Assembly: GCF_037975245.1 (NCBI RefSeq)
Contig: NC_092567.1
Location: 2,455,714 to 2,519,713 of the forward strand
Direction of reading: 5' to 3'
DNA length: 64,000 nucleotides
DNA from: Apostichopus japonicus
Taxonomy: Eukaryota; Echinodermata; Holothuroidea; Aspidochirotida; Stichopodidae
The position numbers and the translations under genes are program-made. The stretch's first letter is position 1. Each line of letters opens with the position of its first letter. Shown piece by piece: positions 1 to 12,114 of this stretch. The notes below the pieces were generated by a model. That model was given only the letters and a program-made list of their open reading frames with translations. It did not search any database and was not told the origin of the DNA.

Positions 1-745
1 AGGGAGATGGAGCGGGTTGGGGAGTTGGAGCGGGTGGGGATGGAGGGAGATGGAGGGGTTTGAGGGAGGGGTTGGGGAGTTGGAGAGGGTGGGGGATAGA
101 GGGGTGTGAGGGAGCGGGTTGGGGAGTTGGAAAGGGTGGGGATGGAGGGAGATGGAGGGGTTTGAGGGAGGGGTTGGGGAGTTGGAGAGGTTGGGGGATG
201 GAGGGGTGTGAGGGAGATGGAGCGGGTTGGGAGTTGGAGAGGGTGGGGAATGGAGGGGTGTGAGGGAGATGGAGCGGGTTGGGGAGTTGGAGCGGGTGGG
301 GATGGAGGGAGATGGAGGTATTTGGGGGGGTTGGAGAGGCTGGGGGATGGAGGGATGTGAGGGAGCGGGTTGGGGAGTTGGAGAGGGTGGGGATGGAGGG
401 AGATGGAGTGGTTTGAGGGAGGGGTTGGGGAGTTGGAGAGGGTGGGGGATGGAGGGGTGTGAGGGAGATGGAGCGGGTTGGGGAGTTGGAGAGGGTGGGG
501 ATGGAGGGAGATGGAGTGGTTTGAGGGAGGGGTTGGGGAGTTGGAGAGGGTGGGGGATGGAGGGGTGTGAGGGAGATGGAAGGGGTTGGGGAGATTAATG
601 AGTTGGGGATGGAGGGTCTTGTGGGGTAGGAGGGGTTTGAGGGAGATGGAGGGGGTTGGGGAGATGGAGGGGTTTGAGAGATATGGAGGGGTTGGGGAGA
701 TAGAGGGGGTTGAGGAGATGGAAGGGGTTTGGGAGATGGTAGGGA
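1..745. repeat. G-rich minisatellite array
   Basis: Tandem purine-rich repeats built from short modules such as GGGAGATGGAG, GGGTTGGGGAGTTGGAG and GGATGGAGGGG. These combine into a higher-order unit of roughly 102-108 bp, repeated several times before decaying after about 600. One strand is almost free of C and carries dense runs of 3-5 G. The open frames across it (glycine and tryptophan-rich) result from the repeat and are not genes. The array is cut by the left window edge. Confidence 0.95.
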
Positions 746-824
746 CGATGGTTATAAACAGTATTTTTTCTATCTTTCCTAACAGGGTCAGTGCATTGCC
801 ATTTACACGCAGTAGTTTAGTATT

Positions 825-1473
825 CAGGGCCGTAGCCTGCGCATGGGTAGCTGCCCTTTGAGATTTACACTTTCTAAATGAAAGTAGGCCTACGATAAAT
901 GTTCATATCATTTCTTCTGATTTAATTAGTCTGTAGTGTGCAAACTCTGAGATTCTAGGCATGTGGTGTAGGAATGGCGTTAGTAACATAAGGTTTACTT
1001 TAACTGCTCATCACGTATATGCACGATCTCTGATGCGACTACTGTTTCTGGTGGTTTTCAGAGGGGGGGGGGGGCGGGCTGGTGGCAGAGGGGGATTAGA
1101 ATAACAATAAAGGTAGAGAGCTCCAAAGATTTAACCTGCATGAACAGTGTAGCAGTCTTACGTGAAACTACGGTTCATAAATATACTTATTACGTATGTT
1201 TCACTGTTATCCCCTATATTAGTGCCACAATGTTTTACTAAGAATACACGGTCTACTCACTCAGTTCATTCCCCCTCCCCTACCCGCAGTAGGTCCTTAG
1301 ATAGTGTCATGACGGTCCCTTTTTGGAAATGACCAACCCACTCAAATTTCTTGAAAAAGCGCCTGGTACCGTATATCCGCACATCAAAGCATCGCTATGT
1401 AACATTTGGACGATACATTTTTTCTCGATGTTCCTTAACTGCTGCTAGGAATTCTACCCAGGCTACGGCCCTG
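825..1473. mobile_element. Short TIR element (hAT-like ends)
   Basis: A perfect 15-nt inverted pair, CAGGGCCGTAGCCTG at 825 and its complement ending at 1473, brackets 649 bp of non-coding DNA. The CAGGG(C/G)CGTAGC start matches other elements here (2153, 42594). I found no convincing target duplication in the flanks, so the boundaries are less certain than for the 42594 copy. It contains a poly-G tract near 1065 and no gene. Confidence 0.5.
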
Positions 1474-2152
1474 ATGTTTATCTTTATTTTTATGATTTGT
1501 TGTTTCCGATTAAGTGAATGTGCCTAAATACCAAATACTGCTTTTCAAATGTATTTATAATACCATATGTGTGCATGTTGTATATGTCTGGATAACTAGA
1601 TAACCTTGTGTTCAAAGTTTAGATGTTTCCTTTTGGGTTTAAGTTTAAATCTGAATAATCATGATTAATGCCATAAGTTACATCAGGAGGTGAAATAGAT
1701 AAGTCTTTTTAATTCAAAGCTAATCTTGTCAAATGTGACTTTTATTAAATATATTTATGAATGACACATCAATTCAGGCACCAAACAGAAGTAAACCTGA
1801 AGATTTGTAGAGTCCGACTCGTGGACCACTGGCGGGGATTCGCCCCTGAACCCCACCCAAAAAGGCTTTGCGCTAAGTCGACTCCTTCGGTTTATTCATG
1901 TTTCCTATTTATGCCCCCCCCCCCACCCAACTCTCAATTCGGATTGATGCTCCTGATCAGAGCATTTTCTATTTTAGCTTAAAGCAGCTGGTTGTGTGTG
2001 TAGCTTTATCTCCTATGCCTATATACTGGTGAACTAATCTCTGTCTACTGATAATTTGTAGAAATAACTGATTAGTGAAACAATATGTTCACAAACTCGA
2101 GTCTGTCACATCTCAAAACAAAGGAAGAAACTTTAAGCAGTATTATCCTAAC
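1474..2152. other. No gene seen
   Basis: AT-rich single-copy-looking sequence. Short open frames (for example near 1761-1982) contain a C-run and show no recognisable domain. Nothing else is supported. Confidence 0.6.
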
Positions 2153-2189
2153 CAGGGGCGTATCCAGGATTTTCTAACCCGGGGGGCGC

Positions 2190-2605
2190 GAATTACTAAG
2201 CGGAGCGCCACCATCGGTTGGCGCGCAGCGTACAAGAAATTCCTGGTTTTGATACCCCCTAGATCACCGGAAATGGCACCTCTCGGGCTTGAAAATGACC
2301 AACCAGATGTACACTTTTTGCCTGAGAACCTTGCAAGTATTTCCCGATAGTGTTTTTTCCATCCATAACCTTTTTGAAGATTGTCACCAGTCACAAATCA
2401 TGTTCGACCTCATCGCATGTCCTGTGGATCATTGCTTTTTATAGGTGATTGTACGTCGCGGCCCACAATATCCGTCAGGCCCACTTTTCAAGGTTCCAAG
2501 CCCATTATTTGTTCAGAATTTGAAAATTCACATTTCTCGTGAATAAACTCACTTCAAAACATACCCATAATGTTGCACAAAATTTCATCTATGGACAACC
2601 AATAT
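2190..2605 (+). repeat. Dispersed repeat with GCGCCACCA core, copy 1
   Basis: This segment matches the reverse complement of about 24525-24912. It includes the AAGCGGAGCGCCACCATCGG core, the CACCGGAAATGGCAC stretch, the GACCAACCAGATGT stretch, and the tail around TTCAGAATTTGAAAATTCAC. Related cores occur near 4150, 4780, 6665 and 24100. It is non-coding and lies directly inside the left end of the candidate 2153-5453 element, so it is probably that family's subterminal sequence. Confidence 0.75.
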
Positions 2606-2738
2606 AGAAAAACCTCCTTCAACCCCTAACAGACCGGTCAAAAATGCACGAGTAGAGGGAAGTGTGATAAAGAATGTTGGTCAGAAATTTTCCAAAATTC
2701 AGACACAGTTAATTTATTGGTGTACAAATATTAAAACC

Positions 2739-4249
2739 CATGGGCGGCGATCCTGGGGGGAAGGGGGGATATATCCCCCCATGAAAATGGGTGGAGGGGA
2801 TGTAATACACCATATTCCCCCACCAAATGCCAGGGATAAGAATATTTTCATGCCTACATTTATGCATCATCGTTATTGTACGGCTCTTTTTTAGCTTCAT
2901 TTCTCGCCTACCATAAACGCAGTGCGATCTTTTCAAATAAAGCGTCTTTATAAAGCAAGAATAGTTGACTGTAGGCTTCATTGGCCCTATAACAACAAAA
3001 TGTATTATTGCGCCAACGGTATTGATATAGTGCATATATGCACCCTCATAGTATTCATATCCATCGAGGTAAATGAATCTGGAGGATTCATGTTAATTGG
3101 GCGCGCGCGTACCATGCATGGAGGGTCATGTGATGTGTTCCAGGGTAGTACCAAACTGATATTTCTCTGTAGCAGTTCGAGAATAGTGTTAGTTACTTCG
3201 TGAAAGATTTGTCGGTTCGGACATGTGAACTAACGGCCAAAGCAGGTACTGGTACTTCAGGCCTACGAAATAGTGCTAATAATGCTAACGTTAGACATGC
3301 TGGCACAGAACAAGTATAGATACATTGGGCTTGCAGCGGAAAATGTCGATGTCTGAATTGTATTTCAAGAACGATTTTTTGTCGAAAAGGATTGTTGAAC
3401 TGGACGTGTTGCTGTGGGGAAATGTTTAGTTCAGTGCAACCCACGGAATTCTCCATGGAACAGAGCCTAATGCTGCTCGACGGGAATATAGCTATCACGT
3501 CAGGCTACAGGCAAGGTTATTGCTAGGTAACGGGTGCACGTCGTCTGCTGCTCTAAGCACGCATACACATTTACGTACTAGTTGGGTGAAATCATCATGC
3601 GTAATGGGGAGAGTAATATATTAGTACCACCCTGGAACACATCACATGACCCTCCATGCATGGTACGCGCGCGCCCAATTGACATGAATCCTCCAGATTC
3701 ATTTACCTCCATGATTCATATAGGCCCTATAGTAGGCCTACACACGTACATGTTCCCTCGAACAGCTGAGAATCTCATGTTACCACGGTAATGCTAAATA
3801 CACATTTCACCTGGATGCCCTAGCAATCGGTACCTAAGAATGTAACTATGTGTAATTGTGTATTGCATGTGTATAGGCCTATAATAGCCTGCATGAGGCC
3901 ATTTTCTTCATCGAATAATATCAAAGAGTTCTCGAACATTCTAACGTAGCGCCTGAAACAAGATTGACAGGGGCAATTTTCCCAAAAGAACACCCGAAAT
4001 TTAAAAAAAAAGTATTTTGGATCCTGATTATGAGATATTTCGGACATGATATCCCTATTTTAAAGTTGGGTATATGCCGCTTGGAAACCTCGCGGGAAGT
4101 GCCGTTTCCAGCCATCTAGAGGGTTTGTTAATCCCAAAATTTTCTTGTACGCTTCGCGCCAAAACATGGTGGCGCTACGCTTAGATAGTCAACAAGGTCA
4201 ATCCCCCGCCCCCCCCCCCCCCACTCGGAAGTACGGATCGCCGCCCACG
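2739..4249. mobile_element. hAT-like element, 1.5 kb, carrying a nested MITE
   Basis: The termini are CATGGGCGGCGATCC (2739-2753) and GGATCGCCGCCCACG (4235-4249), an inverted pair with one mismatch in 15. The flanks are TTAAAACC (2731-2738) and TTAAAAAC (4250-4257), an 8-bp duplication with one difference. Eight-bp duplications are typical of hAT transposons. No transposase frame is visible, so it is non-autonomous. It sits inside the 2153-5453 candidate and hosts the 3061-3713 element. Confidence 0.6.
3061..3713. mobile_element. Nested hAT-type MITE, 653 bp
   Basis: Long inverted arms of about 95 nt (3061-3155 and 3620-3713) share GAGGTAAATGAATCTGGAGG and a GCGCGCGCGTACCATGCATG segment in opposite orientation. 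Perfect 8-bp direct repeats ATTCATAT flank the element (3053-3060 and 3714-3721). The ~460-bp middle has a minus-strand frame of 101 codons with no recognisable domain. Confidence 0.7.
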
Positions 4250-4495
4250 TTAAAAACTCTTATAACGGCTATTATAAAACTTGGTTGAAGGAAATGAAAA
4301 AAACAGATATTTCCGAAACCGAACACTACACACATAGGTGTAGGAGGCGCGGGGGGGGGGGGGGGGCTGCAGCCCCTAATTCGCCATTTCTAATGTAAAA
4401 GAGAGTTTTGACATAATTGGACCTCCATGCCTTTTTCTCCATCTACATAAGACATTTCGTTGTTTACATTAGCATCCCGCGGTACACTGCGCAAC

Positions 4496-4640
4496 TTTCA
4501 CGGACCGTACGGTACACGATGGTATGCGATGTAGGGTAAATAACCGATGCTTGTTTATGTGATATTGACCATAACATGTTGAACGCGCGCAGAGCGCGCA
4601 AAAAATTTTGGTTATTTTTTCGGGCAAGTCGGACAGTTTT
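4496..4640. repeat. Dispersed repeat, ATGTTGAACGCGCGC family, copy 1
   Basis: It shares the ordered blocks ATGCGATGTA, ATAACCGATG and AACATGTTGAACGCGCGC, then a poly-A/T stretch and GGACAAGTCG-like sequence, with 22870-22985 in the same orientation. It is non-coding. Confidence 0.65.
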
Positions 4641-5239
4641 GAGGCTGTTCATCCTGGAACGCCATTTTCATGCTCACTGATATGATGTGATATCTGCTGC
4701 GGTTGCTTTACAAATTCGAACAGGCGCGTAGCGAGGAATTTGCCAAGGGAGGGGCGAAGCCTGTAGGCAAATTATCTAAGCGTAGCGCCACCATAAGTTT
4801 GGCGCGAAGCGTTCAAGTCAATTTTGGCCGAAAATGCCTCCCAGATCGCTGGAAACGACACTTCCCAGGCCTTGTAAGTTGCATCTAAGCACTTTCTATT
4901 TTGAAATTACTGGCGATATCATAAAAAAAATATGCTGAAGGGGGGGCGGTCGCCCCCTTCCCGAAATGCGTCATGTTCCCCGACGACACGGTCGAGTTCG
5001 AGACCAGCCACAGTTGGTTTCATAGCACAATTCTACAATTGTTTAAGGCGTATATACACACACACGCCTTATGATAGACCATATATAGCATATAGATCAT
5101 GAGTGAGAGAGGAAAAATGGAAACGTCAAAAATGGAGTTGTCGGTGTAAGGGGTAGGGTGAGGCAAACGCCCCTTCCGAAATCCTTGATCCGTCACTGGC
5201 TACCCTGTGTATATAATAGGGACCAGCGCTGTAATGATG

Positions 5240-5408
5240 TCACTGTTCCTCTTTCTCTTCCCGGTGTCTTGGCGTTTTTCTTCTACTCCCTCTTTTTCTC
5301 CTTTTCTCTCGTTCTTCTTTTTCTTTTCCCTTCCTTCCTCTTCTCCTCCTCTTTTTTCCCCTCTTTTTTCCTTTTTCTTCTCCTCTTTTCTCTCCTCCTT
5401 TTCTTATC
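5240..5408. repeat. Polypyrimidine tract (TTCTCC-type)
   Basis: About 170 bp of almost uninterrupted C/T on the plus strand, made of degenerate TTC, TCC and TTTTCTCC words. It explains the Ser/Phe-rich and Lys/Arg-rich open frames on both strands. It abuts the right terminus of the 2153-5453 candidate. Confidence 0.9.
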
Positions 5409-5458
5409 CGGGGGGCACGCGCCCCCAACGCCCCCTCCCTGGATACGCGCCTGCTAAC

Positions 5459-6883
5459 AATCCGGTGTTACCACCCGCCACTATATCGGTTAGTAGCGTT
5501 CGGGGGTGGGAGTGGGGATTTAAATGCATTTGTCTATGGAACGCGAAAAGGGCAAACTTATTTCGTTGCTAAGTTTAAGAAAGACTCACGTATTTTCCGG
5601 ACGTGACAGAGAATACCCAGTCCTGGACACTGATTGGTCAACTTGAACAACATGTTAACGTCATAGAAATTGAACAAGGAAGAAAGCTGACACAGTTTAT
5701 CGCCGTTTGTTTAAGCAGTATAGCCTTGAAAAAATAGAGGGCGCTTTGTAGTGCACGGCAAAGGCCAGATCATTTGTTAGTCTCTACATATACATATTGT
5801 GCATTCGACTTTGAAACTGAATTTGATTTTACCCGCTTTTTCTGAAAGAGAAGGCGTACTTTGCGCAACAGAGACATGTTATGGTGACCATAGTGGTAAG
5901 TACTATACTCCTGGCTTTTTCTCGCATCTATAATGACTCGAGTAAGTGGAGTGTTTGTGCAACTTTTAATGTCCGGAAAGTGTCATTTCTGGTATCTGTG
6001 AGGCATATGGCAAACATCTGTCTTGTTTTTATTATTTTAGTGCTCCACTCAAATAGTGACATAGCCTAGTTGTCCCTAAAAAAATGCCGTGTAAAGGCAA
6101 CCCTCCACCCCTCTTCCCCTCTTCCCCTTCCCACACACCTTGTTTTGTGTAATATTTCCATATTAGTCTGTGCATGCAGTTATTAGTTTAATGTTAACGT
6201 TGCAAAGTCGGTAGTAGCCTAGTTTTCTATTATTGAATTGTTAGTGGTAAGCCCACGACATCATAACCATCATCCCATGTTATTCTGGCATGTGGATCTG
6301 TCATTAGGGATACAGTTTTAAGTAAAATGAGGTGTTAACATTTTTAAAATTAGGCTTTAGTTATATCGCATCCGAAAGCCGCCGTGGCCGGTCTAGGGCT
6401 TAGGCTAACTATATCCAGGGTCCAGTGAATAACAACATCAGCTGAGCAGACGACACTAGTAAAGAAATTAGATTCCTATGTAATTGCTTCTATTATCGAT
6501 ACCTAAGAATAACTTGTAAAACTTACAGTCCACTGCCACATGTTTGGCACCCAAATGCGGCACACGATATCACCATTTCGAGTGATTTGTGTCAACTTTA
6601 TCACGTCAGTTATGTCAAAGACGTAGTGCTTGTATTACGCGCCAATACTTTCTTGTCGTATAAGCAAAGCGCCACCAGTTGGATGGGTGGCTTCATTATA
6701 TGTCGCATGACGCCATTCCCTTACTTCAATTTCTATGATCCTCGCCTAGTTAGCGAAAGTTTACGAACATACGGTGATTTACACCGAAGGCCTAATGCAC
6801 AATTACTCTAACGAATACAATGTAGGTCCAGTCTCTCATTGCACTATTACACACTCCGGGCGATTAAAAACTGCTTGTTCGGT
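5459..6883. other. No gene seen
   Basis: AT-rich intergenic sequence. A GCGCCACCAGTTGG fragment near 6670 is a decayed relative of the repeat core at 2200. I see no exon, RNA gene or tandem array. Confidence 0.55.
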
Positions 6884-6892
6884 TTCCTGGCC

Positions 6893-7752
6893 GCGTAATT
6901 TTTTTTCCTAGGAGGGTTAAGGGTATTTATCATATATAGGCGTATCCAAACCCTCGCGCTTGCGTGTTACTCGTATAAAGTTTATAGCTAGTAGTAGTAG
7001 TCGAACATACAGTGTGTGCGACGCGATTCACGTTTTGCACACATGTATACGTATATGCGTTCGTGCAACAATGGAGACCTGTTCGACTGACAATCCTTGC
7101 GCCAATCTTCAGCTGGAATCTCGCCCTAGATGTAAAGTTACTCGATACAATTGCATTTACTAAAGTAATTCTCTCAACCAGATTTTAGACACAATGTACG
7201 GATTTCATCTGTCGTCATCATTGTGCGAGACTGACATTAATTTAATGATTTGGTTAATGTTAATCTGCTAGCCTACATTACATGTATTTCTAGCTTCACG
7301 GTAAACTGTAATGTTACGGTAAAGTGTAACATGTACATGGTACTAATATAGTAGGCCTACATACAAACTTAAGCCTGCTTTTATGAACTATCAGTCATTC
7401 GGTACTTTATCTGCTTTGCATCATTGTTTAATTGTACAAATGAAAAATAATTATGTGATGATATTGAGGGTGACGATTTGATCGCGCTTTAATTTGTATT
7501 TCTTTCACTTACTTTCTTCAATTTTCACTTGGTAATCCTTGGCCAAAAAGGCAAACTGCATTGTAAAACTGTACAGCGGAGATCTATTGCATTGTACAGC
7601 GTACATACTGCCCACGTACACCCGGCCCACACATGTGTATTACAGCGAGCATTGAGTAACGCGTGTCTATGAGTAACACGCATGCGCGAGGGTTTGGATA
7701 CGCCTATATATATGATAATTACCCCTAACCCTCCTAGGAAAAAAAAATACGC
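6893..7752. mobile_element. Mutator-like MITE, 860 bp with 9-bp TSD
   Basis: Inverted arms of about 80 nt (6893-6974 and 7668-7752) begin GCGTA, followed by a T-run, CCTAGGAGGGTTA, and later GGCGTATCCAAACCCTCGCG. TTCCTGGCC flanks both sides exactly (6884-6892 and 7753-7761). A 9-bp duplication with long TIRs is characteristic of Mutator-like elements. The interior has only short frames, so the element is non-autonomous. Confidence 0.75.
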
Positions 7753-7761
7753 TTCCTGGCC

Positions 7762-9452
7762 CTGGTTCATGATCCAAAACACGTAATATACGTACAGAGC
7801 AGCTAGCTCTGGCAACTAACTTTGACTGTGTAGTATATAATGCCATACCATTACGGGCTAGCTGTTCGTACCCGAGATCACCAAATAACACCGAGTTGTT
7901 ATGCATAATACGATTAACATTTGTTGCGTGCAATTTTTTTTTTTGATTAACTCAAATGCGTTTAAATGTTACCTGTCTTGTTCAATTCGAGAAAAACGAA
8001 CCAAAGTAGAGAAGTTTACGTATTGTTTTGAAGAAGTATTCTACTCAATGGGATCATTTTTGTTTACGTGTGCCAGTGCAGAATTAACTGTTTGCCGAAA
8101 CAATTCTTTGCAAATCTGGGTCTGGATTTTTTCCTGCGTAGCCAAGATGTGAATTTGAGATTGCTATGAAGAGTGTATGTTCAGCTGGCATTCACCAGCC
8201 AGACATGCGGATGGTGGAGCGGGCTTGTATTCCCAATATTGTAGCGCGCGTGCGCACTACAATAGCTAGAACGGTTGTAAATTCTGAATGAAATATCACC
8301 TTCTCCTCCCCTGTCTGGTAAAGATTTGTAGGGTGTAATGGCCCTTCTTTCAAAAGCCATCATTCGATTTCTAAAGGGAATTTATTGTTTTGTTGGTCTT
8401 CTGCATATCTGGTACTGTCATGGTTGAATCTTAATTTGTTCATTGTTAATAACAACGTTTACATGACTCTGTAGATCAAGGTATTGAAGTTTCCTTTTTG
8501 GTTTAAATGCTTCGTCTTAAACTTAATATAAAAGATCGAGTATATTTTCATAACTTATTTATAATTCATATTTATAATAATACTAATAAAGTATAGTCTG
8601 TTTGTTATTGTATGCATTTAATCCCATGTGTTAGGACGTACATTCACATTGTATCTTAGAATGCATGGTAATGTTAAGTCTCATTCTTTATACATTTCAT
8701 ATTGCATTTATCTTATTAAAGGAGTTTTTTAACCAGGGGTCTTTCGGCAAACCCACCTAACCTTCAATACCACTCTGCCGATATATAGATAATACCTCTG
8801 TAGTGATTACAATGGTATAGTGGTATAATTCAGCTATTTCTAACAATCCGTTGTTACATCTTTCACCATCCTCCACCTTTACAGGAAAAAATCAATTTAA
8901 CCTAATATGTCCCAATTAACCACAACAATTACACCAATAATGTTGAAACCAGACAAGCACTTTGAGGATCTGCAATAAAACATTATATAATTATATAATT
9001 AAGAGCTGATAAACGATTGAGGAATATGCACAAATGAGTGATATTCCAAGATTTGGTCTCTGCAAATGCAACCTGTATGTGTAATATATGCATTTCTTTT
9101 TGTGTACCTGCAGTGGTGAAGAGCATTTGAGTCAATACAAAGCTATATGTTATGTTCGTGGGAGAGGGGAATGGGTAAACTTATTTTCATATTTCCCTTG
9201 TAACGCCGATACAAATGAGAATATTCAATTTGATTAAATACTCAAACATCACATCCAATCATCGCGCACTAAAAGTCATTTATCGTTACACAATTCATAG
9301 TATTTATTTAGCCTTCCAGAAACCATCACTCGATATTTACATAACAAACAAACAGTTTACAATACAGCTGATCAGCTGATATTATTATCTATTGATACTT
9401 TGATCCAGTACAATGCTATATTCGCGTCATCTATACTTCTACGCAACAAATA
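7762..9452. other. No gene seen
   Basis: AT-rich sequence. A GC-rich spot near 8242-8254 (GCGCGTGCGCAC) resembles a vertebrate NRF1 site, but no exon lies next to it. Short palindromic AT stretches occur near 8980. No gene is supported. Confidence 0.5.
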
Positions 9453-10140
9453 CGGACGGGGGGCGAAATTATTTTTCCCACTTCGACGCGGCCACATGGG
9501 CGTGGCTTATGAAATACGTCACAGGCCGGCAAGTTTGTAACTTCGACTTTGAGCTCTTACGTCTAGCTCTTTAATAATATACTCAGCTAATATACTCAGG
9601 CCTAATATACTCAGGCCTAAGATATGACTTCATGAGATCCATGATGATGTGCGACTGCTCCTCCCAGTCAATCGGGTCTTAAGGAGCTCTTGAGGTAAAT
9701 TCCATCACAAAATCAAACTGTGTTGTTCTGATATTGATAAGCTAGGCCTAGGCTAACGCTGAAACAGTTAAAGTTAGGCCCAACCTAATGTGCTAGACAC
9801 AGCACAGGATGGTTCAATCAAGGTAAGAATTAGGCCTAGGCTAAGCAATGTCTGAGGACATTGGAGTAAATTGGCCCTTGTTCAAGTTGCTGACCCTTTG
9901 GTTTGTTTGGCTTGATTTGTAAATTGCACCCAGCTAGGCCTACCTTGACTAATGACTTACCATTCCATGGGGCCACCCTCTTGGTCTTTTCTCCCATCCC
10001 CTTTCACATTTCCACAACCCCCCCCACAACACCCTCCCCGTCCCCAACCCCGCAACACCCTCCTCCACCCCCCAACACCCTCCCCCACCCCAGAAATATT
10101 TGTGATTACATATTCTTACTACTTGACAATTTCATTTGAC

Positions 10141-10400
10141 AGGCATTACTTCGGCAGCTCCATTGCTTAGTGGAAATCAACACAGAGTATGTCGCTTCAA
10201 AGAAACGTCACTACACTGTTTTGAAGCTGTTCTGCGTCTGCCATTTACTACGAAAGATGAAGCTTGTGGCTGGCTCAATGTCTTTGAAGAATCATCCCAC
10301 AGTACATGGAGAGTGTCACGGACTTTCCTACATTCTGGATTGAAGAATATGTCATATGAGTGGATTGCTGGTGGTGTGTGTATGGACGATAGGGGGGGGG
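10141..10400 (+). pseudogene. Transposase N-terminal domain-like exon (MULE-type), fragment
   Basis: An open frame follows a plausible acceptor (TTCATTTGACAG at 10130-10141). It encodes LPFTTKDEACGWLNVFEESS then HSTWRVSRTF. The pattern 'F-x-x-K-x-E-A-x-x-W-L-x-x-F-E-x-x-S-x-x-T-[WY]-R-V-x-R-T' resembles the N-terminal module seen before MULE and SWIM-type transposases in animals; this is recalled family knowledge, not a search result. The usual C and H residues after it are not visible, and the frame runs into a poly-G tract at 10393. It lies inside the 9464-12346 element, which supports a transposase origin. I found no DDE core. It is probably a decayed remnant. Confidence 0.4.
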
Positions 10401-10999
10401 GGGGCGGCTTGTGCAATGATTGGTTCACAGATTATTTTCAGTAAACAGAACTCGCACGGTTTATTTATTTCATGGCCTGCTCTTATTGTTCTCCGATTCC
10501 GAACATAAACATACAGTGAGGCAGCCAGGTGAGGGCACAGGGGGGGCAAAGTTTACCCACATAAATTATGGGGACGCAATTTACATTTTGTAGAATGAAA
10601 AAAGGTAGATTGAAAAAACTTTGAGAGTTGGGAACTGAGATGGGTAGTCATGTGAATGGGTTGACTTAACCTTGATTTTTCTACTTATATTCCTGCATAT
10701 TATAAATAATAAATCTTGTTGGAAAATACCCCACCTTTTAGCATGTTGTCCATATCTGTGGTATGGCTCTTATATTTTATGAAAGGCAAACCCTATTACA
10801 GGTGTTACAATAGGCCAGTCAGAATATACGACTGTCAGTTCCACATAATGTAATTTGTTATAAAAGAAGGGTAGTGATTGTGCTCATATTTTTATTTAAT
10901 GCTTGATAATGGTCCAAAATTGTTGAATCTATGAATACATCTTTGCACTAATTGTTTTCATTCCTTGACTCCAGTTGAGGAATCTATGCAGTCATGTCT

Positions 11000-11460
11000 G
11001 CGTGTGTGTGTGTGTGTGATGCCTGGCTTGTTAACACGATAACTTGCCCCCACTTAGATATATGAGGCTCATACTTGGGATGTGTGTTCCCCATAATGAG
11101 TACATGATCCTTATCGTTTTGGGGCCAGGTCAGAAATTTTCTGAGGTCAACAGAGGTCAAATTATGGAAATCTTGTTAACACGATAAGTCCCGAATGCTT
11201 GGTCCGATCAGGCAGAGATTTGGTATGTAGCTTTCTTATGGGAGATCAAGAACCCTCTTGTTTCTGATGTAGACCAGTGGCCAGTTTTGGCCTATGTTGG
11301 CTTGCTAACACAATAACTTTAATTGGGACTTCAATCAATATTTGGAGTCTTCTGATATCGTGTCTCTCACAAGCTTTCACAATTTGGACCTCTCCTGACC
11401 TTGAATGACCTTTAACTGATACCAAAAAAACAAGTATTCTTGCCATCTACATGGATAATT
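11000..11460 (+). repeat. TTGTTAACACGATAAC-type repeat cluster
   Basis: After a short GT microsatellite (about 11001-11018), three degenerate units each carry GCTTGTTAACACGATAACTT or a variant (near 11027, 11173 and 11300), spaced about 125-150 bp, with AGGTCA and TGGTATG words between. A related segment lies at 60710-60870, also next to GT-rich sequence. It is non-coding. Confidence 0.65.
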
Positions 11461-12081
11461 AAGCTCATATCGCTGCCGCTTGCGTTTTCTAGTTAAATCG
11501 GGAGGAGACAGAAACATGACTAAGTGGCGTCAGCAGAATGTTTAGAGAGTTACATGCTCTCAGAGACGTTGGGGGCATTGGTGCCCCTCCGAGGACCATT
11601 CGCCCAAAAAAGTTTTCGATGTATGAGTCTCGACAACATGCACGTAAGAGCATCAGATCAGAGTGCATGCAACCCCCCCCTCCTCGCCCCTCCCCCCAAT
11701 GCTTTTTGAGGATTTGTGCTACGGTCGTGACAGCAGGGTCTGGAAAAATTATAAATGAACCTCCCGTGGTATTGATTATCGTCCTTGACAAGTTCTGGCG
11801 AAAAAGTGAGATGTGTCACTTCATATTACACCAGGTAGGCCCACTGACCTTTCAATGCTAAAAACCTACAAAGATACATGTATTGTATTGTGCCCCATAT
11901 TGTTTTATCCATCAATCTCAATTATTTGTTCATCTACAATTGAACCCCCTTTTAAACGACAGTAAGGAGCCTACGTGCTTTCATCATTAGTTTACGTACG
12001 CTACTGGGTATTGTTACGGACTTGAAATATTCTACCCATTTTATTAAACAGTTGTCACTTGCGTCTGTATTAACTATAACC

Positions 12082-12114
12082 AGGGAGCTGCTACTGTTAG
12101 AGTAGCAGCTCCCT
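12082..12114. repeat. Perfect hairpin, 14-bp stem
   Basis: AGGGAGCTGCTACT (12082-12095), loop GTTAG, then the exact complement (12101-12114). The AGCTCCCT end is the same word that builds the minisatellite at 12360-12806. Confidence 0.9.

Larger units (their letters stand above)
2153..5453. mobile_element. Candidate composite TIR element, host of nested insertions
   Basis: The left end reads CAGGGGCGTATCCAGG and the right end reads CCTGGATACGCGCCTG, an inverted pair with one mismatch over 16 nt plus a following G/C-rich stretch. Both sides are flanked by CTAAC (2148-2152 and 5454-5458). A 5-bp repeat could be coincidental, and a second left-type end at 4731 (CAGGCGCGTAGCGAGG) leaves the pairing open. 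The interior holds nested elements, a dispersed GCGCCACC-type repeat and a pyrimidine tract, and no coding sequence. Confidence 0.4.

Noticed and set aside
227-598. Gly/Trp-rich 123-codon frame
   Set aside because: Translation of the G-rich minisatellite.
5158-5572. Ser/Phe-rich and Lys/Arg-rich frames on both strands
   Set aside because: They overlap the polypyrimidine tract and are explained by its composition.
8242-8254. NRF1-like GCGCGTGCGCAC site
   Set aside because: A single match to a short consensus with no adjacent exon or CpG island.
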